Assembly: GCA_965277595.1 (NCBI GenBank)
Contig: CBDIDH010000002.1
Span: 3,658,001-3,722,000 of the forward strand
Length of the DNA stretch: 64,000 nucleotides
From: CBDIDH01 sp965277595
GTDB lineage: Bacteria; Planctomycetota; Planctomycetia; Isosphaerales; Isosphaeraceae
Direction: 5' to 3'
Position 1 is the first letter of the stretch. The number at the start of each line of letters is the position of its first letter. Of the stretch, positions 1-8,456 are shown piece after piece. Position numbers and translations under genes: made by a program. The notes below the pieces were generated by a model. That model searched no databases, was not told where the DNA came from, and saw only the letters and a list, made by a program, of their open reading frames with translations.

Positions 1-343
1 TCATGATCCCTGATCGAAGCAGGCCCTGAAGATCGATCGTCAGGTCGAACCCGCGCTGACCCAGCCCATGCAGAAACGTCGCGAAGCCGACAAGTCCTTT
101 CGGGCCGACTCCGGCCCGGGCGCGGTCGTATTCAATGACCTCGGCGATCTCGGGATGACCATCCACCAGACCCCGAAGGCTCTTGTTAATCACCCAGGAG
201 AATGAGGCCCGGGGCCAACGCGCCCTGAGTGCCGAAAGGACCGGGAAGGCGTTCACCACGTCCCCCAGCGCACTCGGTTTGATGACGCAAACCCGAGCCG
301 GTTCCAGCCTTTTGAGGTCAACCTGACGCGCGGACGTCGGCAT
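1..343 (-). CDS. Glycosyltransferase family 9 (heptosyltransferase-like), N-terminal part
   Basis: Only the first ~114 codons lie in the window; the rest continues beyond base 1. The ATG is at 343-341. Residues ~16-33 read CVIKPSALGDVVNAFPVL, the typical first beta-strand and glycine loop of GT9 heptosyltransferases (consensus IKPSxLGDVxxxxPVL), followed by LRARWP as in the family. These enzymes transfer heptose or related sugars from a nucleotide donor to lipopolysaccharide core at the inner face of the cytoplasmic membrane, so a role in outer-membrane glycan synthesis is inferred. The sugar specificity cannot be told from this fragment. It is divergent from the hydrolase gene at 484. Confidence 0.8.
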   Translation of the reverse strand, partial: MPTSARQVDLKRLEPARVCVIKPSALGDVVNAFPVLSALRARWPRASFSWVINKSLRGLVDGHPEIAEVIEYDRARAGVGPKGLVGFATFLHGLGQRGFDLTIDLQGLLRSGIM

Positions 344-483
344 GAGCCGGTGAACTCCCTTCCCCCGGGGCCTCCCGAGGCCGTACTTTAACGAAGGCCC
401 GCGCCTCTGGCAACCTGACCCGCGCCCTGGACGTTTCTGAACGCTAACGACTCCGTCAAGGCCCCGAGAAAGGATTCGGCCCC

Positions 484-1446
484 ATGCTCGGTTTTTGTCT
501 GGCCGCTGCCCTGACTCTCGGCGCTATCGAACACGGCAAGGCATCCTTCCGCCCCACAGCCGCTGAGCAAGGCGTTCCCGAACTCTTCCGGCTCAACGCG
601 GCCGACTTCTCCTTCGAACTGGAAACAAGGCTGGAAACGCCGGGCTATACGGTCTCGGCCGTCCGCTTCCCCTCGCCGATCGAAACGCCGGACATCGAGA
701 ATAACACGGTTCACGCCGAATACTTCCGTCCCAAAAAGGCGGGCGCCGATCACCGCCGACCAGCCGTTGTCGTCCTTCACATTCTCGGCGCTGATTTCGC
801 CCTTTCGCGCTACATCGCGGCGCGCCTGGCCGATCGCGGCGTCGTCGCTCTCTTCGTCAAGCTCCCTTATTATGGCGAGAGAAGTCCCAAAAACCAGGGG
901 AAGCGGTTCCTCTCGGCCGATCTCGAACGGTCAACGCGGTCGATGCGTCAAGGCATCTGCGACGTTCGCCGAGCGGCGGCCTGGTTGGGCTCGCGCCCCG
1001 AGGTTGATCCGACAAAGCTCGGCGTGACGGGCGTGAGCCTGGGCGGAATCGTCTCGTCGGTCGCCGCGTCGGTTGATCCGACCTTGAATCGGGCCGCGTT
1101 TGTCCTGGCCGGCGGCGACCTCGCGAAAATTCTCTGGGAGATGCCCGAGGCCGCGCGATATCGCACCGCCTGGGCGCGTTCCGGGCGTTCCTTTGACGAA
1201 CTCAAGGCACTGACCGAGCCGTTTGACCCTCTTACCTACGCGCACCGACTGGCCGGGAAGCGGCTGATGATGATCGCCGGGAATGTCGACGAGGTGATTC
1301 CGCCATCCTCGGCGCGTGCTCTCTGGGAGGCCGCCGGAAAACCGCCGATCACCTGGTACGATTGCGGACATTACTCGGCTGTCGGATATCTGCTTCCCGC
1401 GGTCCGTCAGACGGTCGAATTCTTCGCGGCCGAGGCGCCGGATTGA
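484..1446 (+). CDS. Alpha/beta hydrolase, dienelactone-hydrolase-like, probably exported
   Basis: A 320-residue protein starting MLGFCLAAALTLGAI, a short hydrophobic stretch that may act as a signal peptide. The catalytic triad can be placed: nucleophile Ser185 in GVSLGG (GxSxG elbow), acid Asp269 in GNVDEVIP and His296 in DCGHYS. The order and spacing fit the alpha/beta-hydrolase fold of the DLH/prolyl-oligopeptidase branch. The substrate is unknown; planctomycete relatives are usually listed simply as alpha/beta hydrolases. ATG 484 directly follows CGGCCCC and no strong Shine-Dalgarno sequence is seen, so the start is less sure than the frame. Confidence 0.85.
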   Translation: MLGFCLAAALTLGAIEHGKASFRPTAAEQGVPELFRLNAADFSFELETRLETPGYTVSAVRFPSPIETPDIENNTVHAEYFRPKKAGADHRRPAVVVLHILGADFALSRYIAARLADRGVVALFVKLPYYGERSPKNQGKRFLSADLERSTRSMRQGICDVRRAAAWLGSRPEVDPTKLGVTGVSLGGIVSSVAASVDPTLNRAAFVLAGGDLAKILWEMPEAARYRTAWARSGRSFDELKALTEPFDPLTYAHRLAGKRLMMIAGNVDEVIPPSSARALWEAAGKPPITWYDCGHYSAVGYLLPAVRQTVEFFAAEAPD

Positions 1447-1605
1447 TTTTTCTCGGCGAGAGGCCAACCTCGGAAGAGTTCAGGCGCGATCGAACGACGG
1501 ATGGTGTCGGTCTGGAAGCCGTTGCCTCGGAAGGCTGTTCGGGGTATCTTCCGCAAGAGACACGCACAGGGATGTGATGTGGATCGGTCCGGCAAGGGGG
1601 ACAGG

Positions 1606-2016
1606 ATGGCGGCTCAAGTCACCAGCGTTTTCATGTACGTGGACAACGTCGAGAAATCCCTCGGGTTTTACAACGAGATCGTTGGCGCCGAGATCACGCA
1701 GATTCACGCGGAGAGCCAGGGCGCGCCGATCAGCCTGGCGATCTTGCGGATCGGTGAGTTCACGGTCATGCTCCATCCCCAGGCGCCTCACGCCGCCGAG
1801 TTCGCCGACGCTCGGGTTGGAGTCGGCATCCACCTGCAACTGCGGGTCGACGACGTCGACGCCTTTTACCAGCACTGCATTGATGAAGGGGCCATCCTCA
1901 GCGTCTCGGGCGAGCCGACCGATCAAAGCTGGGGCTGGCGCGAGTTTGCCCTCAAAGACCCCGACGGTTACGTCTGGTCGGTCTATCAGGACAAGTCCGG
2001 CGGTCAGTGGACCTGA
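1606..2016 (+). CDS. VOC (glyoxalase/bleomycin-resistance fold) family protein
   Basis: A 136-residue single VOC domain: VFMYVDNVEKSLGFYNEIVG at the N-terminus is the usual first beta-alpha unit, and the C-terminus has DPDGYVWSVYQ, matching the family's DPDGN-x-W/E strand. Members bind a metal in paired beta-alpha-beta-beta-beta modules; functions range from glyoxalases to antibiotic-binding proteins, and no specific activity can be assigned here. ATG 1606 is chosen because AAGGGGG lies just upstream; an in-frame ATG at 1501 lacks such a site and would add residues unlike the family. The 3' end overlaps the convergent TauE-like gene by 13 bases. Confidence 0.85.
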   Translation: MAAQVTSVFMYVDNVEKSLGFYNEIVGAEITQIHAESQGAPISLAILRIGEFTVMLHPQAPHAAEFADARVGVGIHLQLRVDDVDAFYQHCIDEGAILSVSGEPTDQSWGWREFALKDPDGYVWSVYQDKSGGQWT

Positions 2017-2447
2017 CCTCCAGGCGTTGACGCCGGATTCTGGACACGCTCAATCTTCGGCGGTGCGGGGGATCGCGTGGTGATCAGGAAATACGTCCCG
2101 ACGATCAGCAAGAAAACGGCATAGATCCTCTTGTTCGTGGCCTCGGGAAGGGAAAGGGTGACTCTCGCCCCGAGATACGCGCCGAGAAAAAGGCCAAGGG
2201 CGATCCAGATCCCTTTCCAGGGGTCCACATTCCCTTCCTTCCAGTACGCCAGGACGCCGAGCACGCCGACCGGCCAGATCAAGGCGAAGAGTGACGTCCC
2301 CGTCGCCGTCCTTTGCGGAAGTCCAAAAAGGATCACCAGGGCCGGCACGATCACCAGGCCGCCGCCGATCCCAAACATCCCACTCAGGATGCCCGCCACG
2401 AACCCCACCGCCAGGATCGCCGCCACCGCGTAGGCCCCACTGCTCAT
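2004..2447 (-). CDS. TauE/SafE-family sulfite exporter-like membrane protein (half length)
   Basis: A 147-residue polytopic membrane protein with about four hydrophobic segments. The motif GIGGGLVIVPALV near residue 28 is the hallmark N-terminal repeat of TauE/SafE (DUF81) transporters, and ATGTSLFA follows as in the family. Full-length members have ~240 residues and two such repeats; this one contains a single repeat, so it would have to dimerise if active. Substrate is unknown (sulfite, sulfoacetate and other anions are known in the family). ATG 2447 is preferred; a TTG at 2474 would overlap the stop codon of rsmE immediately upstream, suggesting cotranscription. Confidence 0.8.
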   Translation of the reverse strand: MSSGAYAVAAILAVGFVAGILSGMFGIGGGLVIVPALVILFGLPQRTATGTSLFALIWPVGVLGVLAYWKEGNVDPWKGIWIALGLFLGAYLGARVTLSLPEATNKRIYAVFLLIVGTYFLITTRSPAPPKIERVQNPASTPGGQVH

Positions 2448-2470
2448 CCGTCTTGCCCCCGTTTTTTGAA

Positions 2471-3193
2471 TCAATCGGCCCGCGCGAGCACCCTCGCGGA
2501 GGCCACCAGCGCCGCTGTCTCGATGCGTAAGAGTGTGGCCCCGAGCGTGACCGAAATCCAGTCAGAGGCGAGGGCTAATTCAACCTCGGCCTCGCGGAAA
2601 CCCCCTTCCGGGCCGATCGCCACGACGACGGTCGAGGCTTTCGGCCTCGGCCAGTCGACAAAGGGACGACCGCCCGGATGCGCGATGAGTTTGCACGCAT
2701 CGGTTGAGGCCGATCGCACGAAATCATGCCACCGGACGGGTTCGGCCAGGGTCATCAGCCGGTTCCGACCACACTGTTTCGCCGCTTCGACAATCACGCG
2801 TCGAAGGCGATCGAGCTTGGCCGAACGGGGGTCGACGACCGAACGCTCGGTCAGGATCGGGACAACCGAGGAAACGCCGATCTCGGTCGCTTTTTCAATC
2901 AGCCAGTCAAACCGATCTCCTTTGGGCACGGCCGTTGCCAGAAGGATTGAGACCTTCTCAACTCGATCGGGCAGGGGGGGGCCTTTGGGTTGAAGCCTGA
3001 CCCGATCTTTTGAGACCTCCACCACTTCCGCGACGCGAGCAAGGCCCTGGCCGTCAAAGACCTCGACGACCGCGCCGACGCCAACGCGTCGGACACGGGT
3101 CAGGTGTCGGGCCTCATCGCCCTGGACCTCGATGGGGGCATCGTCAACGAGGTGAGACAGGGCGTCGGGGCAATAATAGACGCGATCGGGCAT
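2471..3193 (-). CDS. rsmE: 16S rRNA (uracil-1498-N3)-methyltransferase RsmE
   Basis: A 240-residue protein, the normal RsmE length. An N-terminal PUA-like part (EVQGDEARHLTRVRR) is followed by a SPOUT methyltransferase domain with the knot motifs: KGDRFDWLIEKATEIGV in the middle, AIGPEGGFREAEVELA near residue 195 and RIETAALVASARV at the C-terminus. RsmE methylates N3 of U1498 in 16S rRNA using S-adenosylmethionine. ATG 3193 is selected because MPDRVYYCPDAL is the usual start; the open frame extends further upstream only with low-complexity Arg-rich sequence. It lies upstream of, and adjoins, the TauE-like gene on the same strand. Confidence 0.93.
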   Translation of the reverse strand: MPDRVYYCPDALSHLVDDAPIEVQGDEARHLTRVRRVGVGAVVEVFDGQGLARVAEVVEVSKDRVRLQPKGPPLPDRVEKVSILLATAVPKGDRFDWLIEKATEIGVSSVVPILTERSVVDPRSAKLDRLRRVIVEAAKQCGRNRLMTLAEPVRWHDFVRSASTDACKLIAHPGGRPFVDWPRPKASTVVVAIGPEGGFREAEVELALASDWISVTLGATLLRIETAALVASARVLARAD

Positions 3194-3300
3194 CCGAACC
3201 TGGCCTTCCAACCTCTGAATTCCAAAGTATGGGCACCATCGAAACCGATGGAGATCTGGGTGCTCCGTAACGATCTTGCGCGTATTGAGGATAATCCCCT

Positions 3301-4095
3301 TTGTGGACGAACCCCTGGAGCCTGGCCGAAGACCCTTTTCTCGGCCCCGGTGCGCCTTATGTTCGCACACGGGGGCACGAGGAGGCCATCGCCCGGCTCG
3401 CGAATGCGATCGAGTCGGGCGAGCGCTTCCGCCTGCTCCAAGGGGTCGAGGGATCGGGCAAGTCGACCGTTTTGAACCAGACGATCGCCCGGTTACGAAC
3501 CCCTTTTCGTCGGTTCGCGCGCGTCTGTGCGCCAATCGACGGACCGGCGATGCTCGCCGGTCTGGCCTCGGGATTGGGAAGGCAAATTCCGCGGGCTTCC
3601 GATCGTCCCTTCGCCTGGAAGGCCCTGGCCGACGCCCTTCAACTTTGCCGCTGGCAGAAGCTTCACGCCATTCTCATCGTCGACGGCGCCGAAACGCTGA
3701 TGGACTCGCTCGACCGTCGCGATCTGGAACGGCTGACCCGGCTTGACCTCGGTCCGAAAGCTCGACTGACCGTCCTGACCTCGCTTCCCGATTCGTTCGA
3801 AAATTTCGGGGACGACTGGTCCGTCCCAATCGGCATTCCCGCGATGATTCGTTCCGAAACGATTCGATACGTGACCGAGAAACTCGCCCTGGCCAGCTCA
3901 ACCGCATCGATCTTTCCGCCCGATGCCCTGGCCCGGCTTCACGACCTCTCGGGCGGCTTGCCCCGGAGTGTAGACCGTCTTGGGTCACACGCATTGCGTG
4001 CCTGCGCCTTGCGCGGAATGGATCGGGTGACTCCCGAGATTCTCGACGCGATCGACCACGATTGCCGTCCGATTCGGGACGGGTTCGCCGCCTGA
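3301..4095 (+). CDS. AAA ATPase, ExeA/GspA-like (AAA_22)
   Basis: A 264-residue P-loop ATPase. Walker A is GVEGSGKST (residues ~47-55), Walker B is ILIVDGAE (~124-131). The N-terminus WSLAEDPFLG resembles the FGLxxxPF opening of ExeA/GspA-type ATPases, which in planctomycetes often sit near type II secretion or signalling genes. No peptidoglycan-binding domain follows, so it is a bare ATPase. The start is a TTG at 3301: a TAA is in frame at 3292-3294 and the first in-frame ATG is ~84 codons in, beyond the P-loop. GAGG lies ~10 bases upstream. Its partner is unknown; it is divergent from rsmE. Confidence 0.75.
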   Translation: MWTNPWSLAEDPFLGPGAPYVRTRGHEEAIARLANAIESGERFRLLQGVEGSGKSTVLNQTIARLRTPFRRFARVCAPIDGPAMLAGLASGLGRQIPRASDRPFAWKALADALQLCRWQKLHAILIVDGAETLMDSLDRRDLERLTRLDLGPKARLTVLTSLPDSFENFGDDWSVPIGIPAMIRSETIRYVTEKLALASSTASIFPPDALARLHDLSGGLPRSVDRLGSHALRACALRGMDRVTPEILDAIDHDCRPIRDGFAA

Positions 4096-4236
4096 CCGTT
4101 ACCTTCCTCGCGAAGCGGGTCGGTGTGTGGGGTGGCCCGACCCGCCGGGTCTGTGTTAGGATCATCAGACAGTTCAGGCGGGCGACGACGAACCGACGCT
4201 CGCGCCGAGGCTCCGCGTTCAGGCGATTTCTCTGTC

Positions 4237-4818
4237 ATGGCTCAAACCAGCATTCCACTGCGGAACCCGAAGACGGCCGCGTTTCTCGCCTGGCTCGTTC
4301 CGGGCCTTGGCCACGTCTATCAGGGACGCATGGGAAAAGGGATCTTGTACGCGGGGTGCATCCTCTCACTCTACGCGGTCGGCTTCGCCATGGGCGAGGG
4401 AAAAATCGTGTACTGGCGATGGGTCAACCCGCTCCACAATCCCGACAAATTCTGCCTCTACTATCTCGGTCAGTTCTTCGTCGGCCTTCCCGCGCTTCCG
4501 GCCCTGATTCAGGGAACGCTTCAATATCTCGGCCACGCTCCGATCTTTGGGGGGATCATGGCCGTGCCCGATCCCAACGTGATCAACGGCCTTCAGGTCC
4601 GGCCCGGCAGCAAGTTCATTGAGATCGGCTCCATTTACACCGCCGTCGCCGGACTTCTTAATGTCCTCGCCATTTACGACGCCTATGAAGGTCCGGCCTA
4701 CTCCCACGAAGAAGAACCTGACGCTGAGCCCACGACGCCCGACGCGACGACGGAGCCAATAGTCGTCCCTCCGGCAACGCCCCCCGTGAACCGTCTTGAG
4801 CCGGAGCCGCTGGCATGA
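4237..4818 (+). CDS. Planctomycete conserved membrane protein (DUF6677-like)
   Basis: A 193-residue protein with two or three hydrophobic segments. The N-terminus RNPKTAAFLAWLVPGLGHVYQG followed by GKGILYAGCIL resembles TM2-domain proteins and a planctomycete family I believe is DUF6677; KIVYWRWVNPLHNPDKF is also characteristic of that family. The last ~40 residues are an acidic, Pro/Thr-rich tail. Function is unknown. ATG 4237 is used because the conserved sequence begins there. The stop overlaps the next start by four bases (ATGA), so the pair is probably translationally coupled. Confidence 0.8.
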   Translation: MAQTSIPLRNPKTAAFLAWLVPGLGHVYQGRMGKGILYAGCILSLYAVGFAMGEGKIVYWRWVNPLHNPDKFCLYYLGQFFVGLPALPALIQGTLQYLGHAPIFGGIMAVPDPNVINGLQVRPGSKFIEIGSIYTAVAGLLNVLAIYDAYEGPAYSHEEEPDAEPTTPDATTEPIVVPPATPPVNRLEPEPLA

Positions 4819-5012
4819 GTTCGTTCTTCTCCGGCATTCCCATCTACTGGTACGTGCCTCCGCTCGTCGCGGCGATCAGTCTTGTCTACGCGGCCACGCG
4901 TCACGAGTCCTGGCGGCGGATCTGGATGCACGCCCTTCGGCTCTGCACCTGGCTTCTCGGCCTGATGGTGCTCACGACCGTGATCATGTTATTGATCAAC
5001 ACGCAGAATTAA
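4815..5012 (+). CDS. Small membrane protein with two hydrophobic segments
   Basis: A 65-residue protein: hydrophobic segment at residues ~8-26 (IYWYVPPLVAAISLVYAA), a basic loop HESWRRIWMH, then a second hydrophobic segment LCTWLLGLMVLTTVIMLLI. Its ATG overlaps the stop of the preceding DUF6677-like gene, and it ends four bases inside the convergent glycosyltransferase gene. Coupling to the upstream membrane protein suggests the two act together, but no function can be given. Confidence 0.75.
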   Translation: MSSFFSGIPIYWYVPPLVAAISLVYAATRHESWRRIWMHALRLCTWLLGLMVLTTVIMLLINTQN

Positions 5013-6487
5013 GGCACCTTCGAAACCCCGGGTCCGCAATCCTCTAGCGTCGACTCGACCACGGCTCTCGTCTCTCGGATCGATCGCGCCATCAGAGCGA
5101 TCGCCACGCCTTGCGCCAGGATCAGAGGCGCAAACTGAGCCCATCTCCAACCGGGCGTCAGTTTTCGAATGGCTCCCGGCGCGAGCACTCCCGCGAGATT
5201 CCGGGTCAACGATCCCGATCGCCATCCCGGCCAGACGAATTCCCGGAGCGGGTCTTCAATGTCCTGCGCAACGCGACCCCCCACGCCGACAAAGAGCAAC
5301 ATCAAGATCCCTCCGCAGATCGTGAGCATCAGGGCCGCCACGAAGGTCCAACGCCCTCCCCTCGCCAGGAGGGCCGAGACCGGTATCATTGCGAACGGCA
5401 AGAGCGGCAAGAGCAACCGAGGCCCCGTCGTCCAACCCCCCGTCCATTCGGGATAACTCAGGTTGACCGCGAAGACCGCGCTCATGGCCGCTGTCGAGAC
5501 GATCAAGATCCCCCAGGCTCGTCGTCTCGCCAGCGCGAAGAGACCGAGGGGAACCAGGCTCACGATCGGCGCGTAAACGAGCAATCCGCGTTTCTTGCCC
5601 CAGAGAAGTTTGGGCAGAAGGTCCAGGTTGGGCCTGTTGAGCCCCAGCGGATTGGAGGCGCCATGAACCCGAGCAAACCGCGCTGTCGTGAGGTGGAAAT
5701 AACCCATTTCCCAGGGCGATCCGAACGCCAGCTGATTGTAAACCAGTAACAAAAGCGTCGGCAGCGCCGCGCTCACGGCGAAATCGCCCACCGTGGAAAT
5801 CTTTCGGCGTCGCCCGATGGCCTGTGCGAGCAGGTAAAGACCAAGAATCGCCGAGACGAGTCCCACCTGAAGCTCGATCGTCGCCGCATACGCCGCCAGA
5901 AACCCGGCCAATCCCGCCCGGATCGCCGCCCGAGGTTTCTCCGGGTCTTGCAGCAGCCAGAACGACCCGATCAAGGCGAACGCGCACGCCTGATGGCCGT
6001 AACTCATCGTCGCATAGGCGTATGCGGGGGTCGCCAGTCCATACGAAAGCGCGATCAGGGCCGAACCTTCAGGGCCACACCCTTGATTCTTCGCCAGCCT
6101 GACGAGAATGACCCCGGTCAAGGCGGTCAAGAGGCCCGACGTTCCCAGCGTGACCCAGTAATCCGAGGGCCAGTACGGAAAGCCCGCGCCTCGGATGTTC
6201 AACGGGTGCGCCGGAAGACGCAAGACCTGCCGGGTCAAGACATACGGCAGCGCGGCCAGAACCGAGAACCCAGGCAGCTTGTCCGAGTAAAAATGACCGC
6301 GAAACCGGGCGCGGTCGTGGGTGTGATCTTCAAGGCCATCGATCGAGACGGTCCCTCGGTCCACGATCGCGTAGGTCATCATCAGTCGGCTCGCGCTGTT
6401 CCAGTCGCGTGCCTGCCAGAAATAGGCATAACTTCCCAGGAGGAGGAAAAAGACCCAGATTTCCGGTCGACGCGACCAACGCATCAA
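5009..6487 (-). CDS. Polytopic membrane protein, GT-C (GT39/mannosyltransferase-like)
   Basis: A 492-residue protein with ~11 hydrophobic segments. The N-terminal region carries VDRGTVSIDG and HFYSDKLPGFSVLA, as in planctomycete GT-C family glycosyltransferases that move sugars from polyprenyl-phosphate donors in the membrane. The loop between the first membrane helices (residues ~35-75) is acidic and probably faces the periplasm. Its start overlaps the end of the upstream GT39 gene by four bases, so both are read from one transcript. Acceptor and donor sugars are not known. Confidence 0.7.
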   Translation of the reverse strand: MMRWSRRPEIWVFFLLLGSYAYFWQARDWNSASRLMMTYAIVDRGTVSIDGLEDHTHDRARFRGHFYSDKLPGFSVLAALPYVLTRQVLRLPAHPLNIRGAGFPYWPSDYWVTLGTSGLLTALTGVILVRLAKNQGCGPEGSALIALSYGLATPAYAYATMSYGHQACAFALIGSFWLLQDPEKPRAAIRAGLAGFLAAYAATIELQVGLVSAILGLYLLAQAIGRRRKISTVGDFAVSAALPTLLLLVYNQLAFGSPWEMGYFHLTTARFARVHGASNPLGLNRPNLDLLPKLLWGKKRGLLVYAPIVSLVPLGLFALARRRAWGILIVSTAAMSAVFAVNLSYPEWTGGWTTGPRLLLPLLPFAMIPVSALLARGGRWTFVAALMLTICGGILMLLFVGVGGRVAQDIEDPLREFVWPGWRSGSLTRNLAGVLAPGAIRKLTPGWRWAQFAPLILAQGVAIALMARSIRETRAVVESTLEDCGPGVSKVP

Positions 6488-7806
6488 GGCATTCCCAAAA
6501 GCCCGCGAAGTCCCGCCACGGTCGCTCCCGAGGCCAGCAAGGCCGCCGGCGCCTCGATCGGCAAGAGGTAACGATCCCAGGCCATCGGCAGATAGAGCGT
6601 GACCACCCCGAACGCCACGACAAAATAAACAAGCACCGCCCAGGCCGTCGGCGGTTCACCCGCGCGAACCTGTCCGAGTCCGCGTTGTGATGCCCAGACG
6701 ATTCCCAACATGACCCAGGGAAGCCAGACCAGAGCGCCCCAATCTTGCCGAAGCTCGAACCGTTGGACGGAGTTGGAATGACCCGGTCCAAACGGGCCGA
6801 AGCGTCCAAACCCCTGGACGATCGAAACGGCAAGTCGATCGCCCGGCGTTCGAAGGGCGTTGTGTGCAAATTGGGTCTGTTGTCCCGCCGAGACGTCAAA
6901 CCGCAGGCGGAACAACACGCGGACCCGTTCAAGAAAGCCCAGGCGACTGAGAGTCTCAGCCGTTCGCGTTTTCGGTCGCTTCGGCTGCGCCGTGAGATAG
7001 GGGTTGAGGGCGATGAAGACGATCACCGCGATCGTCGCCAGACACAATCCGTTGACGCCCAACCCGACCTTTCGCGAGCCCTTGGCCCTCAAGGTCCAAC
7101 CCAGCAGAACCCAGGCCCCTTCCACCATCAGGCCGAGCAGTCCGCTTAACTTCGCCAGGATCGAGAGCCCGGTGCAGACGCCCGAAACCAGGCAAAGACC
7201 TCGACTTCGCCCGGTCTTCCCCTGAATCTGCCGCGTCCACGCCCAGAGCCCAAAACAAAGGCCGAGCAGCAGGAAGCTTTCACAAGGGACGTCCGACATG
7301 GCTCGATGCGCATGGAGTCGATAAAGCGGGTTGACCATCAAGAATCCCGCCGCGACAAGACCTGTCGCTCTTCCGCCGACAAGCCTTCCGATCCCATAAA
7401 TCGCCAGGCAGCCTATCGATCCGACCAGCACAATCGGCGATCTCGCCAGGTTCAGGGCGCCCGGTGGATCAAACCTCAGACTCGTGTCGTTGTACCAGGC
7501 CAATGCCTCACCCGGGTTACCCGTTGGATAACCGGCGACGTGCAAGGCCGCGCCGATGAGGTACTTGGTCAAGGGGGGCAGGTCACACCCTGGATAATCC
7601 AGCCAGGCCGGATCATTCAGCCGACCGCTAAAAAAGAGCGTGCAAAAGTACGATTGCGAGAAATACGCGGATTCATCCGAAAACCAGGGCTCCGCCGCCA
7701 GGTTCCAGCCCAGGACCAGCGACGACACCAACAGAACCACGAGGGCATCGATGCCAGGCGAAGGCGCGACCCTGTCCAGAAGGGATGGTGGCCGAACAGC
7801 GTGCAA
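6484..7806 (-). CDS. Glycosyltransferase family 39 (PMT/ArnT-like) membrane protein
   Basis: A 440-residue polytopic membrane protein. After the first membrane helix comes EPWFSDESAYFSQSYF, containing the acidic DE pair expected for the catalytic loop of GT39/ArnT enzymes, followed by DYPGCDLPPLTKYLIG (the PPLxxY motif) and later HAHRAMSDVPCESF, also typical. Enzymes of this type transfer sugars from lipid-linked donors to proteins or lipid A at the periplasmic face. The start is TTG 7806; no ATG or GTG is in frame between the upstream TAA and this codon. It is the first gene of a two-gene operon with the GT-C protein at 5009-6487. Confidence 0.8.
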   Translation of the reverse strand: MHAVRPPSLLDRVAPSPGIDALVVLLVSSLVLGWNLAAEPWFSDESAYFSQSYFCTLFFSGRLNDPAWLDYPGCDLPPLTKYLIGAALHVAGYPTGNPGEALAWYNDTSLRFDPPGALNLARSPIVLVGSIGCLAIYGIGRLVGGRATGLVAAGFLMVNPLYRLHAHRAMSDVPCESFLLLGLCFGLWAWTRQIQGKTGRSRGLCLVSGVCTGLSILAKLSGLLGLMVEGAWVLLGWTLRAKGSRKVGLGVNGLCLATIAVIVFIALNPYLTAQPKRPKTRTAETLSRLGFLERVRVLFRLRFDVSAGQQTQFAHNALRTPGDRLAVSIVQGFGRFGPFGPGHSNSVQRFELRQDWGALVWLPWVMLGIVWASQRGLGQVRAGEPPTAWAVLVYFVVAFGVVTLYLPMAWDRYLLPIEAPAALLASGATVAGLRGLLGMP

Positions 7807-8456
7807 GAGGGATGTCCAATCGGAAGATAGGTCGACTTTGCCGAGGACAACAATCCGGCATGGCGCCTCATTTTAGAATTGAAGGGGCGATTTTGGCAAC
7901 CTCGCGATTGTCGGTTAAGTTTCAGAGACGATCTCTTGCCCAAGGGTCGTCACTGGTCGCGTCTCTCTTGCAACGAAAGGCCCATCCGGCATCTTCGACC
8001 ATGCCGGTCGTGGCGGTTCTTGCAAAGGAGTCGGGTCACGGTGATGGACCGGAAGGCGATCTGAAGGACGGCCTTGGCCCAATCCATCGGATCTCCGGGG
8101 TCGGGTTCCTCACACTTTGAGTTGACACCCCCGAGCGTCCGCCCATGCACACCCTTTTCCCGGTCCCGAGCACGACGGGTCGACACCGCGCCAAGGCGTG
8201 CGTCGTGCTTTCCCTTTGGCCAGGGCGGTCGGGTCGCTCTCGACCCTTCAGGGCGTCGCGGTCAACGAGGCCAAGGCTACGTCCCCTTCAACGCATGCGC
8301 CTCGACGTGTTCCGACTCTTTGACTTGATCCGACGTCGCGCCCGAAAAGGCGGCGTCGCGATCGGTCCGGTGTCGGAGATGCGCCGGGGCGACGTCGGCG
8401 GACCTGTCGAGGTTCTTGGGGCCGTTCGGGGTGTCGTTCAACGGGAGAATTCTGCG
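7807..8456. other. Intergenic region between divergent genes
   Basis: About 650 bases without a convincing gene. Open frames here are GC-rich shadows lacking conserved protein features. A GCACGAC/GTCGTGC inverted repeat (8170-8176 and 8202-8208) encloses a smaller CGCC/GGCG stem. A TTGACA at 8122-8127 could be a -35 element for the gene at 8457, but no good -10 follows at 17 bases. Confidence 0.4.
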